From the NCBI GenBank assembly GCA_943736015.1, contig OX031068.1, forward strand, positions 25,366,296 through 25,430,295: a stretch of DNA of 64,000 nucleotides, given 5' to 3'. Source of the DNA: Tridacna crocea (Eukaryota > Mollusca > Bivalvia > Cardiida > Cardiidae). Of this stretch, positions 41,936-52,330 are shown one piece after another. The position numbers and the translations under genes are program-made. How positions within the stretch are numbered: the stretch's first letter is position 1; each line of letters opens with the position of its first letter. The notes beneath the pieces were generated by a model. The model was not told the origin of the DNA. It saw only the letters and a program-made list of their open reading frames with translations, and ran no database searches.

Positions 41936-42162
41936 TAGCCCTTTCCCAAACAAGCCCTTGTTTTTACGTGTCTGCAGTACAAGTCTTTTGCAAACAATGT
42001 GGGAAAAGGAGAAATTGCTCATAACGAGCAATTTCTCCCTTTCCCACAGTGTTTTCTGCCCGTTCAGATATTTTTCTGCCATTGTTATGAAAGTTGAAAT
42101 TGTCGTCTGCAAACTCTTTCAGTTTGGAAGAGTCTAAAATTTGTCGTTTGGGAAAGGGATAG
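41936..42162 (+). mobile_element. Family C MITE, full length
   Basis: CCCTTTCCCAAACAAGCCC left, CGTTTGGGAAAGGGATAG right; palindrome centre GCTCATAACGAGC. Confidence 0.88.
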
Positions 42163-42188
42163 TATTGGTGATGCTGAAAGTATCAGTA

Positions 42189-42416
42189 TTAACTCTGTTC
42201 CAAACAATCCTGGGTTTTCATGACTCATGGAAAGAAGACCTTTGAAAACATTGTGGGAAAAGGAGAGAATTGCTGGTTGTCAGCATTTTCTCCTTTTTCC
42301 CTCAATGTTTTCTATCCTATCAGAGAACTTAAACTCATTGGTATCAATTCTGAATTAGTCCTCTGCGGATGTTTTGAATTTGAACAGTCTAAAATTTGCT
42401 TTTAGGGAAGGGTTGA
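42189..42416 (+). mobile_element. Family A MITE, C-like right end
   Basis: TTAA left, TTGA right. The right half (GCTTTTAGGGAAGGGTTGA, TTTGAACAGTCTAAAATTTG) leans to family C, the left half to family A. Confidence 0.8.
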
Positions 42417-42699
42417 AATGAAGTAATGTAAGTAAGAGCGAAACTTCAAACTATATTACACTGTAACGGAAATTAGGCTAGATAAAAAAAAACCTTGAGG
42501 GTAAAACAGTACATATTAATTTTATCGGTTGTATTGTATGTATACACGTCAGCAATAATATGAATATCATGTAGGATAGCTTGGCCTTTACTATAACTGA
42601 ACCAATTATTGACCATATGGCCAGCTGGAAGTGAATACTGACCTCGTTTTGACCATTTTCTTGTTACATATCACACATATTCACATGGATGTGGCTTTG
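42417..42699. other. Unassigned spacer
   Basis: Nothing recognised. Confidence 0.4.
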
Positions 42700-42800
42700 T
42701 TCTTGTAATATGAAAGTTCTTGGTTCAAGCCCAGCTTGTGGTGCTGGCTGGATTTATGTGTGGGAGTGTCCTTGGGCAATGCACTGCAGAGCCCCTACTA
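42700..42800 (+). mobile_element. SINE fragment with B-box-like stretch
   Basis: CTTGGTTCAAGCCCAGC fits a pol III B box; GGGAGTGTCCTTGGGCA is shared with 10410-10436. Confidence 0.45.
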
Positions 42801-43478
42801 AGAATATTTGAAACTCCATTAAATCTTTACCACACAATCCTGACTTAACGACTCTTAGGAAGAAATTACGGAAAAAGGAGAAAATGCTGGTAATCAGCAT
42901 TTTCTCCTTTTGCCACAATGTTTTCTACCCTTTCCAAATCAAATTTCAATTTTCGATTCACATTTATTTTGTCGTCTGCAAATGCTATCAATGTGGACTA
43001 ATCCAAAATTTTGTTGTTTAGTAAAAAGTTAACATGTGAACCTTAGCATTAAATTTTACTCGTTATCACACAGCTTTTTGCCCCTGCTTTGAATATGTAA
43101 AACTACATTATCACATCATTCACGTGAATCTTGGCATTAAAATTTACCCGCTATCACACAGTTTTTTGCTGCGGCTTAAAATATATGAAACTCCATTAAC
43201 ATGTGAATCTTGGCATTCAGTTTTACTCGGTATCACACAGCTTTTTGCCCCTGCTTAGAATATGTGAAACTCCATTAACACATGAATCTTAGCATTAAAT
43301 TTTACTCATTAAAACAGCTTTTTGCCCCTGCTTGGAATATGTGAAACTCCATTAACACATGAATCTTAGCATTAAATTTTACTCGTTAAAACAGCTTTTT
43401 GCCCCTGCTTGGAATATGTGAAACTCCATTAACACATGAATCTTAGCATTAAATTTTACTCCTTTATCACTCAGCTTT
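42790..43478 (+). repeat. 78-bp tandem repeat array with inserted MITE
   Basis: About six units of 77-79 bp with GAATCTTRGCATTAAATTTTAC, CAGCTTTTTGCCCCTGCTT and GTGAAACTCCATTAAC (the last at about 43187, 43266, 43343, 43420). A family A MITE occupies the TTAA of the first unit. Confidence 0.88.
42819..43032 (+). mobile_element. Family A MITE inside the tandem array
   Basis: Flanks are AACTCCA-TTAA and TTAA-CATGTGAA. The unoccupied units read AACTCCATTAACATGTGAA, so the insertion duplicated exactly TTAA. Left stem base shortened, palindrome intact. Confidence 0.95.
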
Positions 43479-43599
43479 TTTAATGTCATTGAAAGTATCA
43501 ATTTCCTATCTTTGATATGGTCCCCCTTTGTACCCATCGCAGTCATTATGTCGCTAAATCATATTAAATAAGGTAATGGAATGGATTTATAGGCTTCTG

Positions 43600-43655
43600 C
43601 AGGTGGTATAATTCACGATCAGACTGCCTAAAATTTCGATGGACCATACATTAAC
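43600..43655. repeat. Half of a GATCAGACTGC element
   Basis: CACGATCAGACTGCCTAAAATTTC; the second arm is not preserved. Confidence 0.4.
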
Positions 43656-43807
43656 ACATTATCACTGAAAGTAATATTGGTACTTTTATACATTATAAAT
43701 AAATTTGGTCTGCATTTTGACTCCCAAATATAATTCTGGCATCTACTGGGCCTTTAACTATAAATATTTAAATCAGATGGCAGAGATTTTACTTACAAGT
43801 CTAAATG

Positions 43808-44171
43808 CATCTTGCAAGCCAAGGCCGACGTCATTCACTACGCTACTCTACCCTTGGCAGATCGAGCTTGATTTTTACATTCACCCCATAAGCTTTTTCA
43901 TTGGATGCAGCCAACTCGTAGCATTTCATCTTTGATAAAAAAAGAACATGGTCTCTACCTTTCGAATAGAAGGTAAACATGGAAACCCACATGGATGTCT
44001 GCTAATCGCTTCATGTGTATTCGTAAGTGGTTTGTAATACGATATTTCATTTGCTTTTAGAAATATGATGTAAAGGGGGGTAATAACCAGCATTCAATAG
44101 AGGACGCATTGCAGGAATCTTGAAATCAGACTCAATCAGCCAAGGTAAGATAACTTTGGCTCGCGAAGATG
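43808..44171 (+). mobile_element. MULE-like TIR element M3, copy 2
   Basis: Starts CATCTTGCAAGCCAAGG, ends CTTTGGCTCGCGAAGATG. Flanks GTCTAAATG (43799-43807) and ATCTAAATG (44172-44180) match at 8 of 9. Inverse copy of 20474-20878. Confidence 0.83.
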
Positions 44172-44289
44172 ATCTAAATGAAGAGGACAAGAAGACCACC
44201 ATGTAAATGTTTCAGATAATTGTCAAATGATAAGTTTGATTTGACATACAGTGTTGGGAGAGACAATGCTTTAATCGTTAGTACACACT

Positions 44290-44766
44290 CCTGAGTTTTA
44301 ATTTGAAAAAATTCCAACGAAGAGAATGGGAAAAGTAGCCATTTCAAGTTGAAAACTTCCATTTCTTGTTTATGCGATAAAGTCTTCATTTGTGGTCAGA
44401 TTTCTGTGAAACTTGCACAGTTTGTTTATCTCATCAATAGCTTTAACCCTATTGATTTTGAAAAAAATCTGACAAACAGTATGGGAAAAGTAGCCATTTC
44501 AAATCGAACAATTTCATTGCCTGTTTACATAGTAAAGTATTTATTTGTGATCAGATTTTATGAATTTGTCAGCTTGTTTATCCCATCAATAGCTTTTTAA
44601 CCCTGTTGAGTTTGAAAAAATTTACAGTAATGGAAAAGTAGCCATTTTGAGTTGAAAATGTCAATTTTTTTGTCTTTTTGCGCAATGAATTCCTATGTAC
44701 GCTTTATTTAAAAGCAAACTCTCTGCCAGTAGAGCATATTCAGGCCCTTCAGGGCCTTCTGGTTTA
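44290..44766 (+). mobile_element. Tandem units ending in a Helentron-like hairpin terminus
   Basis: About 2.5 units of 149-155 bp starting TGGGAAAAGTAGCCATTTC (44327, 44482, 44631), with TTGTTTATCYCATCAATAGC. The tail is GCCAGTAGAGCATATTC, then AGGCCCTTCAGGGCCT (perfect hairpin), then TCTGGTTT. The 5' end is missing. Confidence 0.6.
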
Positions 44767-44806
44767 ATTTGGTGAGATGTAAAAATTCTAAATACCCACC
44801 TTTAAT
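44767..44806 (+). repeat. 40-bp direct repeat, copy 1
   Basis: TTTGGTGAGATGTAAAAATTC and CTAAATACCCACCTTTAAT recur at 46167-46206, almost exactly 1.4 kb away. Confidence 0.65.
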
Positions 44807-45557
44807 AATCTTTCAATTTAAATGCTGAACATAAGAGAAAACCATGCATTTCATCTGTTACTTGAGTTATTTACATTCCTGAAAACACTCAAAATGTCGC
44901 CGCACATGATAAATTGCACATGATAAATTTCGTCAGTGTTTTTTTTTTCCCCAGATTTACATGTTATAAACAACTTCAGATACTGGAACAAATTGACCTG
45001 AAATTGATCTTTATGCAAAGAATAATTAAAGAGTAAATGTTAATATCTTCGGGTATGAACAGACATCCAGAAATTCTGTTAGCGGTTAATGTTGGGTTTG
45101 ACCCATGGTCAAAATATGAGAGCTTTTGCGGGTGACATGGATCAAGATGGAAATTGCATCTTATATCTATGCCACCGGCCACGTATTACAAATTCAAACC
45201 AACAAAATAATGTTTATTTCAGGTATTTTCAGTATTCTTTAAAGACATGATAAATATATTAGCTGTATAGAGAGTTAAAAATCATGCACAAAGTTCCGAT
45301 GCAGACCACATTAGCAGAAGCTAAGTTTGGGCAATAATTCAAGCGTGTAATATTTGGTAAGAGAGGTCATCTATGTCATGTCAATTTTTTGAGTAATACA
45401 AGTTTTTTAGGTAATGAAAGGTTTACTAATTTGTCTTTGGTGATGTTGATTACTTAAATTTAAATGCATTTCAATGCAGTACAGATAAACTGACGACACT
45501 GAAAGGCATTAAAGCACTTTATCTTTGGTACTTGAAAATTTACAATGGACTTGAGCC

Positions 45558-45625
45558 GGTATGATGCCCAGTAAATGTCCAAATATGGAAAAAATCACTG
45601 TACCGTCTCATTATTGAGACTACCT
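45558..45625 (+). repeat. Short dispersed repeat E, copy 2
   Basis: CCCAGTAAATGTCCAAATATG and CCGTCTCATTATTGAGACTA, as at 21221-21290. Confidence 0.6.
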
Positions 45626-45629
45626 GCAG

Positions 45630-46165
45630 AAGTAGCTTCAACACAAATGTTTTCAATTTAAAGGTGGCTCTTCAGATTTTGGGACGAAAATTTTACGAAA
45701 ATGCCAAAAAATCATCTGTATACTCCCATAGCCTTTTAATTTGCGTTCATAAAACCCCAGCAGTCGAAAACCATCCAATAACATGACAAAATTAGAGATT
45801 TATTAGGACCAGGTTGACACCAATGGGAGACATGTTCTATTTTGAAATTATCAGTTCTCTCATTTAAATACAGGAAAACACAGACAAAGCTTCAAAAATC
45901 CGTCAGAAGAAGACATGGAAAATAATTATTACATGATTGTTATGTAATGGAATTTGAGTGTTATTAGTCACGCACCAGTCACTTGGCATTCCCACAATGC
46001 TTTATTGATTTTGGGCACGAAATCTAAAAATAGCTTAAGAGGCTACGTAGCCTTTTAAGGGAATACCATCAAAAAAATTTTTTTTTGTAATTTTTTTATT
46101 CTTAATTATTAATGATTTGTATGTTTTTTTCATATAAATTTCAATAATGTATATTTTTTTTCAAT
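45630..46165. other. Unassigned spacer
   Basis: AAAGGTGGCTCTTCAGATTTTG at 45659 opens a stretch with normal complexity but no long frame. Ends in a T-rich run. Not assignable. Confidence 0.4.
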
Positions 46166-46166
46166 T

Positions 46167-46290
46167 TGGTGTGATGTGAAAATTCTAAATACCCACCTTT
46201 AATTTGGACTTGTCAAAAATTTTGTCTTTTGGTAAAAAGCTGAAATATTTTTCTTAAGGCTGTGAAAACAGCATTATTTGGTTAAGGGTA
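46167..46290 (+). repeat. Direct repeat copy 2 plus MITE end fragments
   Basis: After CTAAATACCCACCTTTAAT the sequence becomes a family A right end (TTTGGACTTGTCAAAAATTTTG, TTTGGTAAAAAGCTGA) and then another (TTATTTGGTTAAGGG). Confidence 0.5.
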
Positions 46291-46373
46291 AAAAATTTTC
46301 TAAGTAATACTATTGTCTTTCATTTGTTTAAAGGTAGTTAGTTTAAAGATGGTTAATTTTAATCACAATATTA

Positions 46374-46376
<3 letters not shown>

Positions 46377-46408
<32 letters not shown>
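46377..46408 (+). repeat. TG microsatellite
   Basis: About 15 TG units. The apparent poly-Val-Cys frame across it is an artefact. Confidence 0.9.
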
Positions 46409-46411
<3 letters not shown>

Positions 46412-46985
46412 AGTGACTATGTAATTACATTCTTGTCAGCCAAAAAAGATTGTCTTGAAAAGTTATGTTTAAAAGTCAAGGAAACTGACCTTTTAAAAAA
46501 ATGCAGACTGTAGATAAAATAGCTAGATACTTTTCTACATTTGAGTGAACCTAAAATTGGGTCATCTGAAGAGATATTATATGGTGTATTTGACCTGAAT
46601 ATGACAATTTAAATACCTAATACATCATCAGGCTGTATGTTTCCTCTCACTTTATGATTATGCCCTTGTCTTTACTGTAGAATCAAAGGTCGAAAGCTGT
46701 GTATGTTTGTTGCTGAAAACTGACGTAAATTTTCACACATACTAGCAAGGTTATTGACCAACTTCATGGATATGTAACTAGTCGCTCTATGTACAACTCG
46801 AGACTGTTGGTGGCACCTATGTTACTTTCTGTTATTCCAACAGTGTTGGGGGATTTGATTGCTAAAAACTCATTTCATTGTTACAATATGGTAGTGGCAG
46901 CTTGGACGCTGTATTTTGGGCTTCTTGGGTAGTATTGATGAGTGCAGATGATTCACAACTATTATGTCACTAAATATTTGTTCTT
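46409..46985. other. Unassigned spacer
   Basis: No repeat or exon recognised. Confidence 0.45.
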
Positions 46986-46989
46986 GAAA

Positions 46990-47098
46990 GGCAAAAAAAT
47001 ATAATTGGACATAAGAAAAATTGCTGGTTACCAACATTTTCTCCTTGTCTCATTATATTTTCAAAAACTCTCACTCATGTCGTTAAAAGTCAGTTAAA
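46990..47098 (-). mobile_element. Family A MITE fragment
   Basis: AAAAATTGCTGGTTACCAAC, ATTTTCTCCTTGTCTC and TGTCGTTAAAAGTCAG; no termini. Confidence 0.5.
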
Positions 47099-47936
47099 AT
47101 TAGATTTTAGACAAAGGAAATACTGTGGTACATGAAATTGAAATATGTCACTTCATTGGTCAGGAGTTCCAAAATATGTTATAATGGAACCGATGAAATG
47201 CTCATCTAAATCATGACATCAAGATTTTGTTTGCAAACTATCCAACTACATACTGATTAAGCATTTGTAATCAAAGCACAGTTGATTCATGTCTTAAAGT
47301 GCCGTTTCTCAAGACAATAGTTTCAGTCACTTGGGGTGCTATATTACTCAGTGGTTGTGGTGGTAGATAGATGTCTGCTTCTAACTTTGATGGTGGTCAG
47401 ATAGATGTCTGTTGCAAACTTTGACTAAATTATGGAAAGTTTTGCTAGTGTTCAAAAACTATTGACAATTGTATTGAATACATATAAAATTATGTACATG
47501 TATGAAAAGTTTGATAACTCACTACAAAACTAGGTTTGTCAATCCATATGGGCTTAGTGTCTAAATGTTGGTAAGAATAATCTAAATATAGGTTAAGATA
47601 AACTTAGTGTCTAAATATAGATTGATATGAATTTACTGTCTAAATATAGAAAAAAACAGGGCATGTCTAAATACATGTATATAGATAATTACAGGTACTT
47701 AATTGTTGCTGACAAGATCAACATTACAGTAGACTGATCTTGGATTGATACAGACAAAAACATCTTTGAAATTGCAAAAAACTTCTTGATGACTGCAAAC
47801 CTTCATTAAACCCTGTACAAAATGTGCAGTCTAAACTTTGATCTACCTTGTCACATGCAGTAAATATTCTAGACCAGAGCAATTTTGAAATTGGGATTAT
47901 TTGGGTATTTTGTCTAGACTTCAAGGGTCTGTTTAG
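47099..47936. other. Unassigned spacer with short palindrome copies
   Basis: A TCTAAATATAG motif recurs at 47581-47655. Worn GATCAGACTG arms at about 47715-47760 and 47823-47850. The 66-codon minus frame at 47724-47924 is not convincing. Confidence 0.4.
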
Positions 47937-48166
47937 TTAACTCCTGAACAAATGACAAAATTTTGGACTAGTTCACATTGAAAGCATTTGCTGATGACAA
48001 AATGAATGTGAATCAAAAATTGAAATTTGATATGGAAAGAGTAGAAAACATGGCGGGATAACGAGAAAATGCTGGTTACCAGCATTTTCTCTTTTTCCCA
48101 CAATATTTTTTTAAAGGCTTTTTTTTTCTCAGGGTCGTTAAAAGTCGGGATTGTGTGGTGAAGAAT
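47937..48166 (-). mobile_element. Family A MITE
   Basis: TTAA left; right end GTGTGGTGAAGAATCA worn; palindrome nearly intact with a long T run in the right block. Confidence 0.88.
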
Positions 48167-48379
48167 CATTTAGCCACTCTTAGGGATTATAACAGGGACA
48201 TGGACAAATGTTTTGTGTTGACTTCCTTGTTTATATGGTAAGTTTTGCTTTGATCAGAGCCAAAACAAACAGAAAACATTTGAGCCGTGGTTTCTGAAAA
48301 GGGGGATGTATTGCATCTGCGAAAAGTATGAACCCAGGGTCGAAACTTTTCGCTGTTGGTCAGTACTGTGTACTGTTCA

Positions 48380-48715
48380 GCCAAGCCTTGATAGCTCAGT
48401 TGGTAGCATGCAGAACTTGAGCAGGGAGTGGGGGGGGAGTGGGGGGGGGCGTCATGGGTTTGACCCTTGGCTTGGCCAGTTTCTTTGGAGGATTGATGAT
48501 AGTCATTGCAATAAGATCCATTCCTCACCCACCACCGACCATTGTCTTGACCTTTGTCTTGACCATGGTTATGTGGGAAAGCAGCCAGTGACTTGGAAAG
48601 AAAATTATTGGAAGTAGTGGTAAAAGAGACTCAAGAAAAGCATGGATAGCTGCACTAGCAGCTGGGATATAACTGAAATAATGTTGAAAATGGTATTTAA
48701 CACCAAGCAATCAAT
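48380..48715 (+). mobile_element. tRNA-derived SINE S1, best copy
   Basis: A tRNA-like head of about 100 bp with A box TAGCTCAGTTGGTAG and B box GGGTTTGACCC; G-rich insertions in the middle rule out a working tRNA. Then a body with GATGATAGTCATTGCAATAAG, GTGGGAAAGCAGCCAGTGAC and AAAGCATGGATAGCTGCAC, and a tail GGTATTTAACACCAAGCAATC. It defines the family for the copies at 338, 2495, 21286, 53070 and 55785. Confidence 0.82.
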
Positions 48716-49110
48716 TCCCTATCTCAGTGAGAGGGTTTGAGTTAAATGGATGGACTAATTAGCACTGACATAATTAGTTTTGTGTAATTAGTACACAGGT
48801 GTTCTTTCTGACTGACTTGTAACCCAGTACACTTTGCCCAGTAAATTTTAGACTTGTAATCTAAACTATTATGAAGCTTCTTTTCAAAAGCTTTTGTCTT
48901 TGCTGCGGTTAAAAGAGTTGAAACTGTTGTGCAAAGGGATAGACCCTAACAGGGTTAAATAAAGGGCCAAATAAAGCCCACAGATATGTGAAGTCTGGAC
49001 CTACCTAATCGCAGTTTCATGGTTGCTCCTCTGCAGTCGTATCGTGATCTGCTGTGGATGCAGAAGCAACTGTACTTGTGAAATTCAGTTACCTTTTTTA
49101 TCTCACAATA
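48716..49110. other. Unassigned spacer
   Basis: Near 48840-48960 a few blocks (AAATTTTAGACTTGTAATC, GCTGCGGTTAAAAGAG) recall family A without a palindrome. Otherwise nothing. Confidence 0.4.
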
Positions 49111-49280
49111 TTAAGTTTTAATTCCAATGAAATAGAATGCTTTTGGAAACATTGTGGGGAAAAAGGAGAAAATGCTGGGAACCAGCATTTTCTCCTTTTT
49201 TCCGACCATGTTTTCTATCTTAAAAAACATGTCTTCTATAAATGCTGTCAATGTAGTGTAAAACTTACGGTTAAAGTTAA
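49111..49280 (+). mobile_element. Family A MITE, diverged
   Basis: Palindrome GGAGAAAATGCTGGGAACC with its pairing arm; both ends worn, right TTAA at 49277. Confidence 0.62.
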
Positions 49281-49316
49281 GAGTGTGAACCTTTCACAGC
49301 TGTAGTTGATTTGCGG

Positions 49317-49380
49317 GCAGTGTAGATTAATACCAGGCAGCACAAAGTGTGCAGCCTGATCTCTTATCAACACTGTCTGC
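49317..49380. repeat. Short GATCAGACTGCAC palindrome element
   Basis: GCAGTGTAGATTAATACCAGG, CAGCACAAAGTGTGCAGCC, TGATCTCTTATCAACACTG. Confidence 0.7.
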
Positions 49381-49603
49381 TTAGTTAAACACTGTAGGTA
49401 AGAACAACTCTGTGACATTGTGATTGTTTGGCATTTATTTTCAGATTGAAAGTATCTTTTTGGATTATCCCGCGTTTTAAGGGTGAAGGCAGGGTGATGT
49501 GGAAGTCTGTGCAAGTAGACAGGTCAACATTTTTTGTGTCTATGTCTGTCTGGGGGCTAGGTCATAAAAGTGAAGATTTTTTTGAGAAACAGCTTACAGA
49601 CCT

Positions 49604-49801
49604 GGGCCTGTATTCACCACACATTCTTATGAATGTTCTCTGTCTTATTCTGCAGAATTTTCTATATTTGAAAGTAACACACCATCTGATTGGCTTAACC
49701 AAATTTTTTAGCCAATCAAAAGTTGTGTTACTTTCAAACTTTGAACATCTTGAAGAATAAGACTAAGAATAGTCTTAAAAATGGTAGATGAATACAGGCC
49801 C
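49604..49801. mobile_element. Foldback element F, copy 2
   Basis: Ends GGCCTGTATTCACCAC and GATGAATACAGGCC, centre TTAACCAAATTTTTTAGCC. Aligns with 22119-22318 throughout. Confidence 0.75.
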
Positions 49802-49813
49802 TGATATAGAGGA

Positions 49814-50048
49814 TAACTCTTCTTCAGGATTTAAACGTTGACAATATTTTTGACCTGTCCAAATTGAAAGGATTTGCAGACAAGTATTTCATTGTGGCTC
49901 AAATGATTTGATTTTCTTGTTAGGATGAAAAACATTGTGGAAATAGGAGAAAATGCAGGTTGCCAGCATTTTCACCTTTTTCTACAATGTTTTTGAAAGG
50001 CCTCTTGCACTGGGTCATTAAAACTCAGGGTTGTTTTGAAAACAGTTC
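49814..50048 (-). mobile_element. Family A MITE, diverged
   Basis: Palindrome GAAAATGCAGGTTGCCAGC; both ends worn. First of three abutting elements. Confidence 0.72.
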
Positions 50049-50246
50049 ATTCTTTTACCATACAATCCTGTGCTTGAATGACCTAAATGCAAGAGGCTCT
50101 TTGGAAACATTGTGAGAGAAGAAAATGCCAGTAACCAGTGTTAATTTTTTCCTGCCTTTGAAGCAATGCTATTCTGTCCTGTTAATTACTCAAATCTCAA
50201 ATTTCAAGTCACGTTTAATCTGGGTTCTGCAGAAGATTAGAGTTAA
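50045..50246 (+). mobile_element. Family A MITE, diverged
   Basis: TTCTTTTACCATACAATCC left; degraded palindrome (GCCAGTAACCAGTG); right TTAA shared with a family B copy. Confidence 0.7.
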
Positions 50247-50471
50247 GCCTTTACTCCATTGATACTCATTTCTGAACATAGCTTGTAGGAGCCTTCTGCA
50301 AACATTGTGGCAAAAGGTGAAATTTCTCATGACAAGCAATTTCACCTTTTGTCACAATGTTTTCTATGCTATCAAAATGTGTCATATACTCATAAGAAAA
50401 AGCCTCATCCTTGCTGTTATTCAGGGTCAATTAGAGATACCATAGAAATGCCTTATGGGGTAAGGGGTTAA
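50243..50471 (-). mobile_element. Family B MITE, full length
   Basis: TTAA both sides. Palindrome with slight changes (TTTCTCATGACAAGCAATTTC). Confidence 0.9.
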
Positions 50472-50504
50472 AAAAGTATTAATATTTTCACTTTCTCTGA
50501 ATCA

Positions 50505-50720
50505 TTAGTTCATTACCAGCCGATAATACTTTTTTAGGCTTACCCAAATCAAAAGCATTTGCAGACTACAAAAAATAAAAGTGACTGAAAATTTGAAATT
50601 TGTTTTGTGAATGGTAGAAAATTTTGTGGGAAAAGGAGAAAATGCTGGTTACCCACAATGTTTTCCAAAAGCTTCTTTCTCAGGGTCGTCAAAAGTAGAG
50701 ATTGTGTAGTAATGGGTTAA
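50505..50720 (-). mobile_element. Family A MITE, right arm deleted at centre
   Basis: GCTGGTTACC joins CACAATGTTTTCC, almost the same junction as in the forward copy at 17594. Right TTAA shared with the next copy. Confidence 0.88.
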
Positions 50721-50946
50721 ATCTTTACCACACACCAACACTTTGGACCAGTTCAAATTGAAAGCACTTGCAGATGAGAAAATAAACATGACTCAAGTCT
50801 CTGAATTTGTTTTGGGAAGGTCAATAGAAAACATTTTGGGAAAATGAGGAAATGCTGGTTACCAACATTTTCCCATGATGTTTTGGAAAGAGCTAGGCTT
50901 CTTTCTGAGGGTTGTTTGAATTCATCATTGTGTGGTAAAGGGTTAA
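50717..50946 (-). mobile_element. Family A MITE
   Basis: TTAA both sides; right arm shortened (GGTTACCAACATTTTCCC). Confidence 0.85.
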
Positions 50947-51089
50947 GTCTATGACTAATGTTATGACTAATGCACTCTTCCTATGCACTTTTGTTCATTT
51001 CAAAATGCATTTTTAGGGGGAATTTATAATTGTAAAAAGCCATCGCTATAAACTTTTATCTGAAAAAAAATCAGACAGATAATGATGCA

Positions 51090-51249
51090 TTAACTCAATA
51101 CCAAACGACAACATTTTTGACTTGTCCAAATTGAAAGCCTTTGCAGACAACAAAATGAATCTGACTTTAAAACTGAAATTCCTTTTGGGAGGGGTAGAAA
51201 ACATTGTGGGAAAAGGATAAAATGCTGGTTACCTTTGGTAAAGAATTAA
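51090..51249 (-). mobile_element. Family A MITE, right half deleted
   Basis: Goes from GCTGGTTACC directly to TTTGGTAAAGAATTAA: right arm and right block lost, the end kept. Confidence 0.87.
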
Positions 51250-51254
51250 TACCA

Positions 51255-51550
51255 CCATTCCACTAGGCAGCAATCTATGGCGCTCTCACAGCACTGTAGA
51301 TCGCCATGCAGAGTGCCAAGAACGCTAACAGATCTTTAATGGATCTTCAGGATCGCCAAGATCACCATCAGTCCACTCCCTTTGCATAAAGATCCTTGGA
51401 GATCTGTGGCAGTCTGTTCAGAATACCGTCACATCACTACTTACTCGCTTAAATTGCTAACGAAACGCAAACTTGAATGAAAACATCTTAACTGGGCCGC
51501 TATCGGAGCGCGACATGTTCGCCAGTATGTCGGTCATCAAGCTCCTATGT
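51255..51550. other. GC-richer unassigned block
   Basis: Rich in GATC, GATCTT and CGCCA words related to the adjoining 32-bp repeat, but not in register. No frame of note. Confidence 0.4.
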
Positions 51551-51709
51551 GATCCGATGAGATACAGTGGCGCTCTTTTGCGATCAACTGGCGATATGAG
51601 AGCACACTGACACGATCAAGTGGCAATCTGATAGCTCTCTGATACGATCAAGTGGTGATATGATGGCAGTACGTTATGATCAAGTGGTGATACGATTGTG
51701 CTCTGATCG
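51551..51709 (+). repeat. 32-bp tandem repeat, about five units
   Basis: GATCAASTGGYGATATGA starts at 51582, 51614, 51646 and 51678 with a variable second half; a diverged unit precedes at 51551. Further related words (GATCGCCAGCGG) occur at 52232. Confidence 0.8.
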
Positions 51710-51771
51710 CACTCTTGTGGGATTATATAAATGATCGTCGAGTGTCTGTCTTGGCTATCATCATTTCAGGG

Positions 51772-52071
51772 CAGTTACAGTAAACAGCTGGACTATCAAT
51801 CCTGAGGCCTAAGGTTTGATTCCCGGCCAAACTAAGATCTTTCTTAGACACCTTGTGTTTCCCATCCAATTAGTGGTGAACTGGTTTGCAACCAAGAGGT
51901 AGCCACGTACATCAGTGCTTCACACCGGGCAGGTTAAGGAACCAAGGTCTATTCGAATAAGATTTTCTTGTATCCAATCCTTTCTCTCTAACAATCTATA
52001 CCATATAGAGCATGGAGGGACCTTAGTCATTCTACAAACGCATCATATCATCAGTTCGCATTTGGAAACCA
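51772..52071 (+). mobile_element. S2 SINE
   Basis: B-box-like GGTTTGATTCCCGGCC at 51813, then CCAATTAGTGGTGAACTGG, GGTTAAGGAACCAAGG and TCTCTAACAATCTATACC, matching 21575-21745. It splits the GATC-rich region into two. Confidence 0.6.
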
Positions 52072-52304
52072 CCAGGTGTAGGTAGAATTAATTCTTTGGT
52101 CAAAAGTTTTAACTACAGTGTGGTCAGGTTGCTAAAGGAACAAAAACAGGTTGTATGTCGCAACTCCTAGGAAGGCTACAATAGTGACCATGTACAGCTC
52201 GATCACTATCGAATCTCAGTGTTGTTACTTGATCGCCAGCGGAGCGTCATCTGGTTGTTATCTGAGCGGGAGGGTCCTAATAATCACCAATTGGGCAGCG
52301 ATCC

Positions 52305-52330
52305 GAGGCGTGGTCTAGTGGAACGGGGGT
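52305..52330 (+). mobile_element. tRNA-like SINE head cut by a MITE
   Basis: GGCGTGGTCTAGTGGAACG fits a pol III A box; the rest is interrupted by the MITE that begins at 52330. Confidence 0.4.

Noticed and set aside
42790-43478. CRISPR-like array
   Set aside because: Units of about 78 bp are repeated along their whole length with no unique spacers, in a eukaryotic context; it is a tandem satellite.
48380-48480. tRNA gene
   Set aside because: A and B boxes are present, but G-run insertions destroy the cloverleaf and SINE body follows; it is a tRNA-derived SINE head.
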